Below, in pieces: positions 1-5,997 of a stretch of 10,866 nt of DNA. Under the pieces are notes generated by a model, which saw only the letters and a program-made list of their open reading frames with translations, was not told the origin of the DNA and ran no database searches. The first letter of the stretch is position 1, and each line of letters starts with the position of its first letter. The translations under genes and the position numbers were made by a program. This DNA comes from an uncultured Lachnospiraceae bacterium (GTDB lineage: Bacteria; Bacillota_A; Clostridia; Lachnospirales; Lachnospiraceae): positions 1 through 10,866 of the forward strand of contig CAJUQU010000111.1 of assembly GCA_910588595.1 (NCBI GenBank), written 5' to 3'.

Positions 1-21
1 ACGTACCGTGGCTTGATGCAT

Positions 22-72
22 CCAGGCCGCTATGCTTTCTCACGGACTTCGCAGCATAGTGCGAAGTCCTGG
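22..72. repeat. Imperfect dyad-symmetry element
   Basis: A perfect 9-bp inverted repeat (GGACTTCGC at 44-52, GCGAAGTCC at 61-69) encloses an 8-nt loop. Two alternative pairings overlap it: CTATGC at 30-35 with GCATAG at 54-59, and CCAGG at 22-26 with CCTGG at 68-72. No T-run follows on either side, so it does not read as an intrinsic terminator. It may be a dispersed palindromic repeat or the 3' flank of a gene left of the window. No coding region is supported in 1-112. Confidence 0.45.
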
Positions 73-112
73 CTGAACTGTTACCCGCCGCTTTCCAGTA
101 TTGTATTTTTTC

Positions 113-142
113 TTGACAGCGCAAAGTTATGTGTGATATGCT
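113..142 (+). promoter_or_regulatory. Sigma-A-type promoter of the erm leader
   Basis: A perfect -35 box TTGACA (113-118) is followed after 18 nt by TATGCT (137-142), which matches the -10 consensus at four of six positions. An alternative -10 with 16-nt spacing is GATATG at 135-140. Transcription would begin near 150 and give an untranslated leader of roughly 365 nt before erm, consistent with the attenuator structures found there. Confidence 0.6.
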
Positions 143-209
143 GTATGCAGTTAAATAATCACTGATATGAATATAGAACAATATATTATAGGAAGGTGGC
201 TTAAGCATC

Positions 210-257
210 GTGGGTATTATTATTTGTTGTGCACGGACCCGTATACAGGGGCAGTAA
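210..257 (+). CDS. Putative erm leader peptide (15 codons)
   Basis: A GTG-initiated ORF reads MGIIICCARTRIQGQ and ends at TAA 255-257. An AGGTGG (194-199) lies 10 nt upstream as a plausible ribosome site. Residues 10-12 are Arg-Thr-Arg, fitting the plus-X-plus motif (basic, any, basic) that is known to arrest macrolide-bound ribosomes, as in the ErmD-type leaders. The coding region is also the 5' arm of a long hairpin whose 3' arm lies at 297-316, the layout expected of an attenuator leader ORF. I infer a regulatory role from its position before a resistance methyltransferase. The weak points are the GTG start and the modest Shine-Dalgarno sequence; no homologue was checked. Confidence 0.55.
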   Translation: MGIIICCARTRIQGQ

Positions 258-316
258 AAAAACAGATCAATCGTCTTATAAGACGGGAGTTTTTTGCGTG
301 CAAATAATAATATCAC
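210..316 (+). promoter_or_regulatory. Leader hairpin over the erm leader peptide ORF
   Basis: The segment 210-234 is nearly the reverse complement of 297-316: a 12-bp core (TATTATTATTTG and its complement) is extended by TGCACG/CGTGC and GTG/CAC pairs with a small bulge. Inside it lie a second stem of AAAAAAC (257-263) with GTTTTTT (289-295) and a 14-nt perfect palindrome at 272-285. The T6 run at 290-295, just after the palindrome, could act as a weak terminator. A ribosome stalled on the leader peptide would occupy the 5' arm and prevent this fold. Further small stems follow at 324-342 and 367-390. Confidence 0.55.
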
Positions 317-421
317 ATACACTGTCCGGCTGGAAAACGGACGGGGTATAAGCATCGGTCGCGTAGACGCAGCGGTTTTAGCAGCTGTGTCTGTGTTTTC
401 TGTTGTATTGCACTGTTTTAG

Positions 422-463
422 CAGGGAAATTCCGTTTTAGATCAGAATTTGTCCTGTTTTTTT
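422..463 (+). terminator. Intrinsic terminator in the erm leader (attenuator)
   Basis: CAGG (422-425) pairs with CCTG (453-456), and AAATT (427-431) with AATTT (446-450), interrupted by a G-T pair and one bulge. Seven T residues (457-463) follow directly. This is a rho-independent terminator shape lying only 54 nt before the erm start, so its probable role is premature termination of the leader transcript. An 11-nt segment at 255-265 is the exact complement of 454-464 and could act as an antiterminator arm. Confidence 0.55.
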
Positions 464-466
464 ATT

Positions 467-511
467 GCCTTTTTCAGAAAAAATGATTGTAAATGTAAAT
501 CAGAAGGAGGC
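467..511 (+). promoter_or_regulatory. Hairpin sequestering the erm Shine-Dalgarno
   Basis: GCCTTTTTC (467-475) pairs over its full nine bases, with two G-U pairs, to GAAGGAGGC (503-511), which contains the AGGAGG ribosome site (505-510) of erm. The stem continues with TGATT (484-488) and AATCA (498-502) after an 8-nt bulge on the 5' side, closing a 9-nt loop. In known inducible erm genes the ribosome site is masked in just this way until a drug-stalled ribosome refolds the leader. Here I infer the same. Confidence 0.55.
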
Positions 512-516
512 ACACA

Positions 517-1311
517 ATGCAAAAAGACAGGAAATATCAGGGACATGACACATCAAAACACTTATCAGATTCACAGAACTTTATCACAAACCGGAAATTG
601 ATCCAGAGGATCATACGACTGGCAAAGATCAACACAGATGATACCGTACTTGAGATCGGGACAGGAAAAGGACATCTGACGGAAGTGTTGTGTGAACAGG
701 CTGGAAATGTATGTTCGATAGAGATCGACCCCAAATTGTACAAGAGTGCACAGGGGAGACTTGCGCGGTACACGAATCTGAGATTGGTACATGGTGATTT
801 TTTAAAATACAATCTACCGGCAAAAGGCGATTACAAGGTTTTCTCCAATATCCCATTTTTCATCACCACACAGATCGTCGAAAAACTGACACGTGTGTCA
901 GATCCTCCTGCGGAGATATGGCTCGTCATGGAAAAGGGAGCGGCAAAACGGTTTCTGGGGATCCCGAAGGAGACAACAAAGTCGCTCATGTTAAAAGTGA
1001 ATTGGAATATGGAGATTGCATATCATTTTCACAGGGAGGATTTTCATCCTGCGCCGTCAGTCGATTCCGTTTTGGTACACTTCTCCAGAAAGCAAGTGCC
1101 CGATCTGGACAGAAAGGAATGCGGTGAATTTCAGAAATTTATAGAACATTCATTAAAGTACGGGATCTGCGGCAGCAGAGGGCTGCTCACCAAGAGACAG
1201 GTGTCCGTGGCGCTCAGGCGGGCAGGGCTTCCACATGCACATGAGGACGGTGTCACGCTGTATATTCAGTGGCTGTGCTTATTTCGATGCTACCGGCAGT
1301 GTCACAGATAA
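517..1311 (+). CDS. erm: Erm-family 23S rRNA (adenine-N6)-dimethyltransferase
   Basis: Erm enzymes dimethylate A2058 of 23S rRNA with S-adenosylmethionine and give resistance to macrolides, lincosamides and streptogramin B. The 264-residue product has the usual family length. It shows the SQNFIT segment near residue 20, SAM motif I at 45-52 (LEIGTGKG), the acidic ribose-binding Glu at 69, a GDF motif around Asp94, and the catalytic NIPFF motif at 111-115 (NIPY/F in the family). The C-terminal small domain is complete. The ATG is set by AGGAGG six nt upstream. A long structured leader with its own promoter precedes the gene, so expression is probably drug-inducible. The related house-keeping KsgA/RsmA is excluded by the Erm-like N-terminus and the attenuator. 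I cannot name the Erm class from sequence alone; it is not Erm(B) as I remember it. Confidence 0.93.
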   Translation: MQKDRKYQGHDTSKHLSDSQNFITNRKLIQRIIRLAKINTDDTVLEIGTGKGHLTEVLCEQAGNVCSIEIDPKLYKSAQGRLARYTNLRLVHGDFLKYNLPAKGDYKVFSNIPFFITTQIVEKLTRVSDPPAEIWLVMEKGAAKRFLGIPKETTKSLMLKVNWNMEIAYHFHREDFHPAPSVDSVLVHFSRKQVPDLDRKECGEFQKFIEHSLKYGICGSRGLLTKRQVSVALRRAGLPHAHEDGVTLYIQWLCLFRCYRQCHR

Positions 1312-1344
1312 GATAAGGAAATAAGATAGAGAGCGTTTTGGCGG

Positions 1345-1373
1345 TTGACAGGGAAATAGAAATTGAATACAAT
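1345..1373 (+). promoter_or_regulatory. Sigma-A-type promoter of the exonuclease gene
   Basis: TTGACA (1345-1350) and TACAAT (1368-1373) are separated by an optimal 17 nt, with one mismatch to consensus in total. The predicted start near 1380 leaves about 50 nt before the GTG at 1433. It would make an ATG at 1382 effectively leaderless, which supports the later start. The 33-nt gap after erm shows no terminator, so some read-through from erm is possible. Confidence 0.7.
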
Positions 1374-1432
1374 AGTTTAAAATGTATATGTTTTTATACT
1401 CGATCATTATTCATCAAGACGAGGAGTACGGA

Positions 1433-2395
1433 GTGGAATACGTTGTTTTTGATTTGGAGTGGAATCAGGCTGCCGATCTGCGGACAAGAAGGGCGAACAG
1501 TTTGCTGTTTGAGATCATAGAGATCGGCGCTGTCAAGTTAAATGAGAATAGAGAGCAGGTTGACGAATTTCACGAGTTGATCAGACCTCAGGTGTTTCAC
1601 ACGATGAACCAGGTGACAGGGGAGCTGATCCACCTGAAGATAGAGCAGCTTGATAATTGTCGTTCTTTTCCGGAGGTTGCAGCGGACTTTGTCAGATGGT
1701 GCGGCAGGGATTTCATCTTCTGCACATGGGGAAACCTTGATCTGACAGAGCTGCAGAAGAACATGGACTACTATAATATGACACCTGTGTCAGAAAAGAC
1801 GCTGAAATATTATGATGTCCAGAAACTATTCAGCATTGCCTTCGAGGACAGAAAATCGAGACGGACGCTGCAGTATGCCGTTGATTTTCTCCACATCAGA
1901 AAAGATGTGGCGTTTCACAGGGCGTACACGGACGCATACTACACGGCAAAAATCATTAAAAGGATTGAGGATGGCAGGGTTTTTAGGAACTATTCCTTTG
2001 ACACCTACCGCCTGCCAAGGAACAGATCCGAGGAGATCAAGATCTGTTTTGACGATTACTCAAAATATATATCGCGTGAATTTGCGGACAAGACCACCGC
2101 CATGGGAGACCGTGAAGTCACAGATACCCATTGTTTTCTATGTGGCATGAGGACAAGGAAAAAAATACCCTGGTTCACCAACAATGGGAAACATTACTAC
2201 ACGGTGGTCAGCTGCACACGCCATGGTGCGATCAAAGGAAAGATCCGGCTGCGCAGGGCGGAGAGTGGCAGGATATATGTGGTAAAAACAATGAAGCAGA
2301 TCGACTCTGACGGGGTGCAGGATATCATGAACAAGAAAAGTCAGGTCCGTCAGAATAGAAAAGAGAGACGTCAGAAAAAGGAAGGCACGGTCTAG
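1433..2395 (+). CDS. DEDDh-family 3'-5' exonuclease with possible C-terminal zinc motif
   Basis: The 320-residue product begins with an exonuclease domain of the RNase T/KapD-like DEDDh group, which removes nucleotides from 3' ends of DNA or RNA using two metal ions. Visible catalytic residues are the FDLEW motif (Asp7, Glu9), Asp103 in WGNLD, and the ExoIII pair His162 and Asp167 in HRAYTDA. After the nuclease, residues 234-264 carry Cys-X2-Cys and Cys-X2-His separated by about 23 residues, which could bind zinc. A Lys/Arg-rich tail follows. I chose the GTG at 1433 because GAGGAG lies six nt upstream and the protein then starts directly at the first strand (MEYVVFDLEWN); an in-frame ATG at 1382 has no ribosome site and sits at the predicted transcription start. 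The substrate is unknown. The gene overlaps the convergent carboxypeptidase gene by four bases. Confidence 0.85.
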   Translation: MEYVVFDLEWNQAADLRTRRANSLLFEIIEIGAVKLNENREQVDEFHELIRPQVFHTMNQVTGELIHLKIEQLDNCRSFPEVAADFVRWCGRDFIFCTWGNLDLTELQKNMDYYNMTPVSEKTLKYYDVQKLFSIAFEDRKSRRTLQYAVDFLHIRKDVAFHRAYTDAYYTAKIIKRIEDGRVFRNYSFDTYRLPRNRSEEIKICFDDYSKYISREFADKTTAMGDREVTDTHCFLCGMRTRKKIPWFTNNGKHYYTVVSCTRHGAIKGKIRLRRAESGRIYVVKTMKQIDSDGVQDIMNKKSQVRQNRKERRQKKEGTV

Positions 2396-2407
2396 CGCCT
2401 TCCTTTT
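2376..2407. terminator. Bidirectional terminator shared by two convergent genes
   Basis: AAAAGGAAGGC (2376-2386) and GCCTTCCTTTT (2397-2407) form a perfect 11-bp stem with a 10-nt loop. The A-run on the left arm and T-run on the right make it work as a terminator from both directions. Both stop codons lie in the loop, and the stem arms encode the last residues of the exonuclease (left) and of the carboxypeptidase (right). Confidence 0.7.
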
Positions 2408-4005
2408 CTAAATCGTTTGATCCGTTGTCGGGATGTATTGTGCCATCTGGCATTTCGCCGCGCCTGTCTTCTGGCAGCATGGATCTCCCTTCTCCTGCTG
2501 CGGCGGCGTTTGCTGCTCTGCCCCCTCGGAGAAAAGCTATAGTTGTTGATGATGGAGATGACGAACAAAATGAGCATGATCACTGCCGCCGCGATGATAA
2601 TGCCAAAGATGACTTTCCTGACATCAATATAGATGATATTGATCTCCTCCTGCTGCGTGTCCGATGACTCGGAGGGCAGCATCATTTCTCCCGCAGTGTT
2701 CTTAGGTGTGATCTCATGGGCAGGGTCACTGGAACTGAAATGAAAAGCGGGGACACTTGATCTGTAAAACACCAGGCTGCACTGTCCTACAGGTACGTCA
2801 GAGTAGGTATAATTGATCGACGCAATGACATTCGTGTCCGATGACTGTTCGGCATATGTCATGGTTGAGACGGTATCTGAAAATTCCGCCGTGTTCGGCA
2901 ATATGACATACGCGTCATTTTCTATGGAGATGAGCGGAGTCGAATCACCAAACAGATCATTTTCCGTATCAAAAAAATCCATTGTATCGAAGTTGTATTT
3001 GGTCTCGTTGTCCTTGACAGATACTCTCTGAAAGTTTTCAAATCCATATTGAAACAGGGTGATCGTGTCCTCAAACTGATAGGGTGTCTCGTCCATAAAA
3101 ACGACACATACAAGTTTCATTCCATTTTTTTCTGCAGCGGACACGAGTGTCTGGCGCGACTGTGACACATACCCTGTCTTGCTGCCAAGCAGATATTGGT
3201 ATTCATACGGTTTGCCCTTGTAGAGCTGGTTTTTGGAGGCGATCCACACATAGTCTTCATCGTCAGGCTTTAATCGAAAATGATAACTGGGTGTGGAAGA
3301 CATCTTGCAAAGCATTTCGTTTCCAAAAAATTCACATCCGATCAGGGCAAGATCATAGGCACTGGTGTAGTGATCCTCGTCAAAAAGTCCGTTACAATTG
3401 GTAAAATGGGAATCTGTGCCGCCGAGAGAGGACACTTTCTCATTCATCAGTTCCGCGAAAGCTTCCACCGATTTGTCTTTTCCGAGCTTTTCTGCAACAT
3501 GTTCCCCGACAGCGCTGGCAACATCATTTGCGGACTGTACCAGCACACAGTAGAGTGCCTGTTCCATAGGCATGGTATCTCCTGTATCAATTCCCCCAAG
3601 TCGGGATCCATCGATTGGGACATCGTAGATAGAGTTGCGTGAAAAGGTGATCGTCTCGTCCATCGTGCAGTTCTGCATAGCGAGCAGGCAAGTCAGGATC
3701 TTGGTTGTGCTGGCGGGATAGCTCCTCTCATGGATATTTTTGGCATAGAGGATCGTGTGTGTGTTCATTTCCATCAGAATAGCGGACTTGGCACCGATCG
3801 CAGGACCCTTGGGCCAGTTAGCGATCGCGTTGGACTGGATCGGAAGCGTTTTGTGCTGTTCCATCTGTTCCATGGGATCGACATCAGCATGTGCGACAGT
3901 AGAGCCGGGAAGCAGGGCATCCGTGAGCGGCAAATTGCAGACCAGCACTGAGATCAGTATCATGCCGGCAATCAATCTGTTTATATTCTGTTTCATTCCC
4001 TTCAT
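2392..4005 (-). CDS. D-alanyl-D-alanine carboxypeptidase (DacF/PBP5-type, peptidase S11)
   Basis: This penicillin-binding protein trims the terminal D-Ala from peptidoglycan pentapeptides outside the membrane. The three active-site motifs are present: STTK (Ser99, Lys102), SAN (Ser158-Asn160) and KTG (Lys276). The N-terminus is a signal peptide with an AHA cleavage site near residue 40. A C-terminal membrane segment spans about residues 465-486. It is followed by a tail of some 45 residues very rich in Arg and Lys, an unusual end for this class, where an amphipathic helix is more common. I placed the start at ATG 4005 because GAAGGG lies nine nt upstream; a longer reading to 4044 adds 13 residues that run through the promoter. 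The stop codon lies in the same CTAG as that of the facing exonuclease gene. DacF and DacB paralogues act in sporulation, but the sequence does not show whether this one does. Confidence 0.9.
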   Translation of the reverse strand: MKGMKQNINRLIAGMILISVLVCNLPLTDALLPGSTVAHADVDPMEQMEQHKTLPIQSNAIANWPKGPAIGAKSAILMEMNTHTILYAKNIHERSYPASTTKILTCLLAMQNCTMDETITFSRNSIYDVPIDGSRLGGIDTGDTMPMEQALYCVLVQSANDVASAVGEHVAEKLGKDKSVEAFAELMNEKVSSLGGTDSHFTNCNGLFDEDHYTSAYDLALIGCEFFGNEMLCKMSSTPSYHFRLKPDDEDYVWIASKNQLYKGKPYEYQYLLGSKTGYVSQSRQTLVSAAEKNGMKLVCVVFMDETPYQFEDTITLFQYGFENFQRVSVKDNETKYNFDTMDFFDTENDLFGDSTPLISIENDAYVILPNTAEFSDTVSTMTYAEQSSDTNVIASINYTYSDVPVGQCSLVFYRSSVPAFHFSSSDPAHEITPKNTAGEMMLPSESSDTQQEEINIIYIDVRKVIFGIIIAAAVIMLILFVISIINNYSFSPRGQSSKRRRSRRREIHAARRQARRNARWHNTSRQRIKRFRKGRR

Positions 4006-4035
4006 TATAGTTATCCCTTCATTTATATATATTAG

Positions 4036-4064
4036 ATTGTACACTATTTTTCTAAAAATGTAAC
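4036..4064 (-). promoter_or_regulatory. Putative promoter of the carboxypeptidase gene
   Basis: Read on the minus strand, GTTACA (4064-4059) and TACAAT (4041-4036) are spaced by 17 nt. The -10 box matches five of six positions and the -35 four of six. It falls in the 85-nt gap behind the radical SAM gene and would start transcription about 25 nt before the chosen ATG. The gap otherwise holds only a weak all-AT hairpin, so read-through from the upstream gene is also likely. Confidence 0.45.
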
Positions 4065-4090
4065 CCGTATTAAAAATTTAATAAATTTGT

Positions 4091-4798
4091 TCACACTCCG
4101 CGCAGCAAAGTATTTGGAATCAACTTCCTGCAGATGGAGACATATTTTTGGAGAGTCTCCTCCGAATGGGCGTGATATCCATCACACAGTACACCAGCGC
4201 TGTGCACATACGACTGCAGGAAATATGCCTCAGCACCGGCGATCCATTGGGAGATGGCCAGCATATCGGATTCATCATGAAATTCTCTAACGATCGTTGT
4301 GCGAAACTCGTATGAGATGAGCCTTTGCTGCATTAGGATCTGTATGGATTCCCCGATTGCCGTCAGGTCCAATCTGTCATGACACCTCGCCAATCCAACG
4401 GTGACTGCATATTTTTCAGGTGCATTTTTGATATCCATGGCACAGTGATCTATTAGGCCTGTGTGGATGAGATGGTGCAGCATCTGTGGGTTAGATCCGT
4501 TCGTATCCAATTTTACGAGAAATCCAAGCTCCTTGATCTGTCTGATCAAATGTGGCAGATCAGGGTTCAAAGTAGGTTCGCCGCCTGTGATGCACACGCC
4601 TGTGAGGACATGCTGCCGTCTATTTAAAAATGCAAAAAGCTCTTCTGTCGTGAGTGGCAGAAGGGATTCATCCTTTAATATAATATTCTTGTTGTGGCAG
4701 TAAGGACAGCGGAAATTGCAGCCGCCGGTAAATACAGTCGCTGCAACATGTCCTGGATAATCCAATAAAGTTGTTTTGTTCAGACCGAGAATCAGCAT
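4091..4798 (-). CDS. Radical SAM protein, anaerobic ribonucleotide reductase activase type (NrdG2-like)
   Basis: The 235-residue product starts with the pattern typical of the NrdG2 subfamily (GLNKTTLLDYPGHVAATVF). It then carries the radical SAM cluster motif Cys27-X3-Cys31-X2-Cys34 followed by HN, and the SAM-binding TGGEP at 71-75. Such proteins use a [4Fe-4S] cluster and SAM to put a glycyl radical on a partner enzyme, classically NrdD. The ATG at 4798 is fixed by AGGAGG seven nt upstream, and it gives the normal family N-terminus. No nrdD or other glycyl radical enzyme is in the window, so its substrate cannot be named from context. There is no SPASM domain of the kind common in peptide-modifying radical SAM enzymes. 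The start codon overlaps the end of a small repeat ORF, which suggests coupled translation if that ORF is real. Confidence 0.85.
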   Translation of the reverse strand: MLILGLNKTTLLDYPGHVAATVFTGGCNFRCPYCHNKNIILKDESLLPLTTEELFAFLNRRQHVLTGVCITGGEPTLNPDLPHLIRQIKELGFLVKLDTNGSNPQMLHHLIHTGLIDHCAMDIKNAPEKYAVTVGLARCHDRLDLTAIGESIQILMQQRLISYEFRTTIVREFHDESDMLAISQWIAGAEAYFLQSYVHSAGVLCDGYHAHSEETLQKYVSICRKLIPNTLLRGV

Positions 4799-5022
4799 GA
4801 TATTTCCTCCTGGTACAGGATCAGCGATGACCAAAAACCGTCAATAGAGCGCAAACCTGCACTGTTGCAGCCATCAGTGGAGCGTAATCCAGTACCGCTG
4901 CAACCGCCGATATAACGCAAACCTGCACTGCCGCAGCTATCAGTAGAGCGTAAGCTTGTACCGCTGCAACCGCCGATAGAGCGTAAGCCTGCACTGCCGC
5001 AACCGCCATGAAAAGTATTCAT
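4792..5022 (-). CDS. Possible small Cys/Gly 11-residue-repeat protein (76 aa)
   Basis: This ORF spans the 33-bp tandem repeat and encodes five copies of an 11-residue unit close to GGCSGTGLRST, followed by a non-repeat tail ending in EEISC. Cys at position 3, Leu at 8 and Arg at 9 are invariant. Among the five copies the Leu and Arg codons vary only silently (TTA/TTG, CGC/CGT), and third positions vary in 8 of 11 columns against 5 for first and 4 for second. This favours translation in this frame. Its stop overlaps the radical SAM start by seven nt. Against it: the ATG at 5022 has no Shine-Dalgarno and lies only ~12 nt from the predicted transcription start, and another minus-strand frame is also open (4821-5009, Ala/Val-rich). 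It may simply be a repeat-bearing 5' leader. I recognise no family. Confidence 0.35.
   Translation of the reverse strand: MNTFHGGCGSAGLRSIGGCSGTSLRSTDSCGSAGLRYIGGCSGTGLRSTDGCNSAGLRSIDGFWSSLILYQEEISC
4844..5008. repeat. Tandem repeat, five 33-bp units
   Basis: Five contiguous units lie at 4844-4876, 4877-4909, 4910-4942, 4943-4975 and 4976-5008. Units 1, 3 and 5 resemble each other more than units 2 and 4, so there is a higher-order period of 66 bp. The unit length is a multiple of three, so all copies keep one reading frame. The GC content is higher than in the flanking intergenic DNA. There are no spacers between units, so it is not a CRISPR array. Confidence 0.85.
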
Positions 5023-5041
5023 TTAAATCTGTACACAAAAC

Positions 5042-5049
5042 AGTATAAC
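5042..5049 (-). promoter_or_regulatory. Extended -10 promoter for the repeat/radical SAM transcript
   Basis: On the minus strand TGTTATACT gives a TATACT -10 (5047-5042) preceded by the TG of an extended -10. The -35 region is poor, as is usual for extended -10 promoters. Transcription would begin near 5035, so the repeat lies wholly inside the transcript ahead of the radical SAM gene. Confidence 0.4.
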
Positions 5050-5076
5050 ATATTTTGCCCGAAATACACATAGGAT
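5048..5076 (+). promoter_or_regulatory. Sigma-E-like sporulation promoter of spmA
   Basis: ATATT (5050-5054) is followed after 14 nt by CATAGGAT (5069-5076). The Bacillus/Clostridium sigma-E consensus is about ATATT, 14-15 nt, CATACAAT; the -10 here matches six of eight positions. spmA of Bacillus subtilis is expressed in the mother cell early in sporulation, so the match fits known regulation. It has not been tested against the chance rate in AT-rich DNA. Confidence 0.4.
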
Positions 5077-5121
5077 AAATCAATATGAGATCGATCAGGA
5101 AAGATTGGAGAAGAAGAGGCA

Positions 5122-5769
5122 ATGATGAATTATATCTGGGGAGGTATGCTGATCATAGGGATCATTTTCGGCGTAGCTACAGGAAACATGCAGGCAGTGA
5201 CGGATGCAGTGCTGCAGTCCTCCAAGGAGGCGGTGACGCTCGGCATCTCCATGCTCGGCATCGTGGCATTCTGGACAGGACTGATGGAGGTGGCTCAGGA
5301 GGCAGGCGTCATCACAGGGCTCACAAGACTGATTGCGCCGTTCATGCGCTTTCTGTTTCCCGAAATCCCAAAAGGGCACAGGGCGTGGGATTCCCTGTCC
5401 GCCAATTTTGTGGCCAATATACTCGGGCTGGGCTGGGCGGCGACGCCGGCGGGGCTGCGGGCGATGAGCGACTTGGAGGAGCTGGAGAGGGCGCGCGGGA
5501 ATGGGGAATATTTGGATACAAAGGCGGGGATAGCAGCAGCGAATGGATTCATGGATTGCGGTGCGCGGACAGCCAGCAATGAAATGTGTACGTTTCTTGT
5601 GATGAATATTTCGTCATTGCAATTAATACCAGTGAATATCATCGCGTATCGCAGCCAGTATGGGAGCGTCAATCCGGCAGCAGTGATTGCGCCGGCGATT
5701 GTGGCGACGTTTTTTAGTACGGTGGTGGCAGTGGTATATTGCAAAGTGATGGGGAGAAAATGCGATTGA
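5122..5769 (+). CDS. spmA: Spore maturation protein A (SpmA)
   Basis: The 215-residue membrane protein matches SpmA throughout, including the MNYIW start, ANILGLGWAATPAGLRAM in the middle, and SQYGSVNPAAVIAPAIVATFF near the end. SpmA belongs to the nucleoside-recognition (Gate) domain membrane proteins and, with SpmB, is needed for normal dehydration of the spore core. About five hydrophobic segments are visible: residues 4-20, 38-58, 92-112, 155-175 and 183-208. Either ATG at 5122 or 5125 may start it; AGAGG at 5115-5119 favours 5125. It is divergent from the radical SAM unit and has a sigma-E-like promoter. spmB normally follows directly but is absent here; instead there is a transposase remnant and a degraded second copy of the spmA 3' part. 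Confidence 0.93.
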   Translation: MMNYIWGGMLIIGIIFGVATGNMQAVTDAVLQSSKEAVTLGISMLGIVAFWTGLMEVAQEAGVITGLTRLIAPFMRFLFPEIPKGHRAWDSLSANFVANILGLGWAATPAGLRAMSDLEELERARGNGEYLDTKAGIAAANGFMDCGARTASNEMCTFLVMNISSLQLIPVNIIAYRSQYGSVNPAAVIAPAIVATFFSTVVAVVYCKVMGRKCD

Positions 5770-5870
5770 TGAACTTGTTAATCGGAGTATATAAAATTTC
5801 TTTTGAGACGGTAGCATATATTTTTGATGATCTATACCTAAATTTGTGAAGTTGGTTGTTTGATAATGCC

Positions 5871-5896
5871 AATCCATAATTGGATTTGCTTACTTT
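5871..5896 (+). terminator. Weak terminator candidate behind spmA
   Basis: AATCCA (5871-5876) and TGGATT (5881-5886) form a 6-bp stem with a 4-nt loop, followed by TGCTTACTTTT. The T-run is interrupted and the distance from the spmA stop is 100 nt, so this is only a candidate. The rest of 5770-5997 is AT-rich, with one more small hairpin (GCCCT/AGGGC around 5908-5920) and no ORF I can support. I could not find the end of the insertion sequence in it. Confidence 0.25.
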
Positions 5897-5997
5897 TAAT
5901 AAACTGCCCTCCAAGGGCAACAACTTCATGTATTTGATCGCTTTTGGTTTCCAATAACGGTTATAAACGCCAGAAATTCCTTCTTATGGGCATATTT

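Noticed and set aside
1382..1432. Upstream ATG start for the exonuclease
   Set aside because: It coincides with the predicted transcription start, has no ribosome site, and adds residues ahead of the normal domain start; the GTG at 1433 has GAGGAG.
3147..3642. Plus-strand ORFs opposite the carboxypeptidase gene
   Set aside because: They are antisense shadows of a well-supported minus-strand gene.
4844..5008. CRISPR array suggested by regularly spaced repeats
   Set aside because: The 33-bp units are directly contiguous with no unique spacers, and no cas genes are present.
4821..5009. Alternative minus-strand ORF over the repeat, Ala/Val-rich
   Set aside because: Its start lacks a good ribosome site, and the changes between units are better explained by the Cys/Gly frame.
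5085..5582. Second plus-strand ORF overlapping spmA
   Set aside because: It is an out-of-frame shadow in the GC-rich part of spmA, with a Gly/Arg-rich composition and no recognisable domain.
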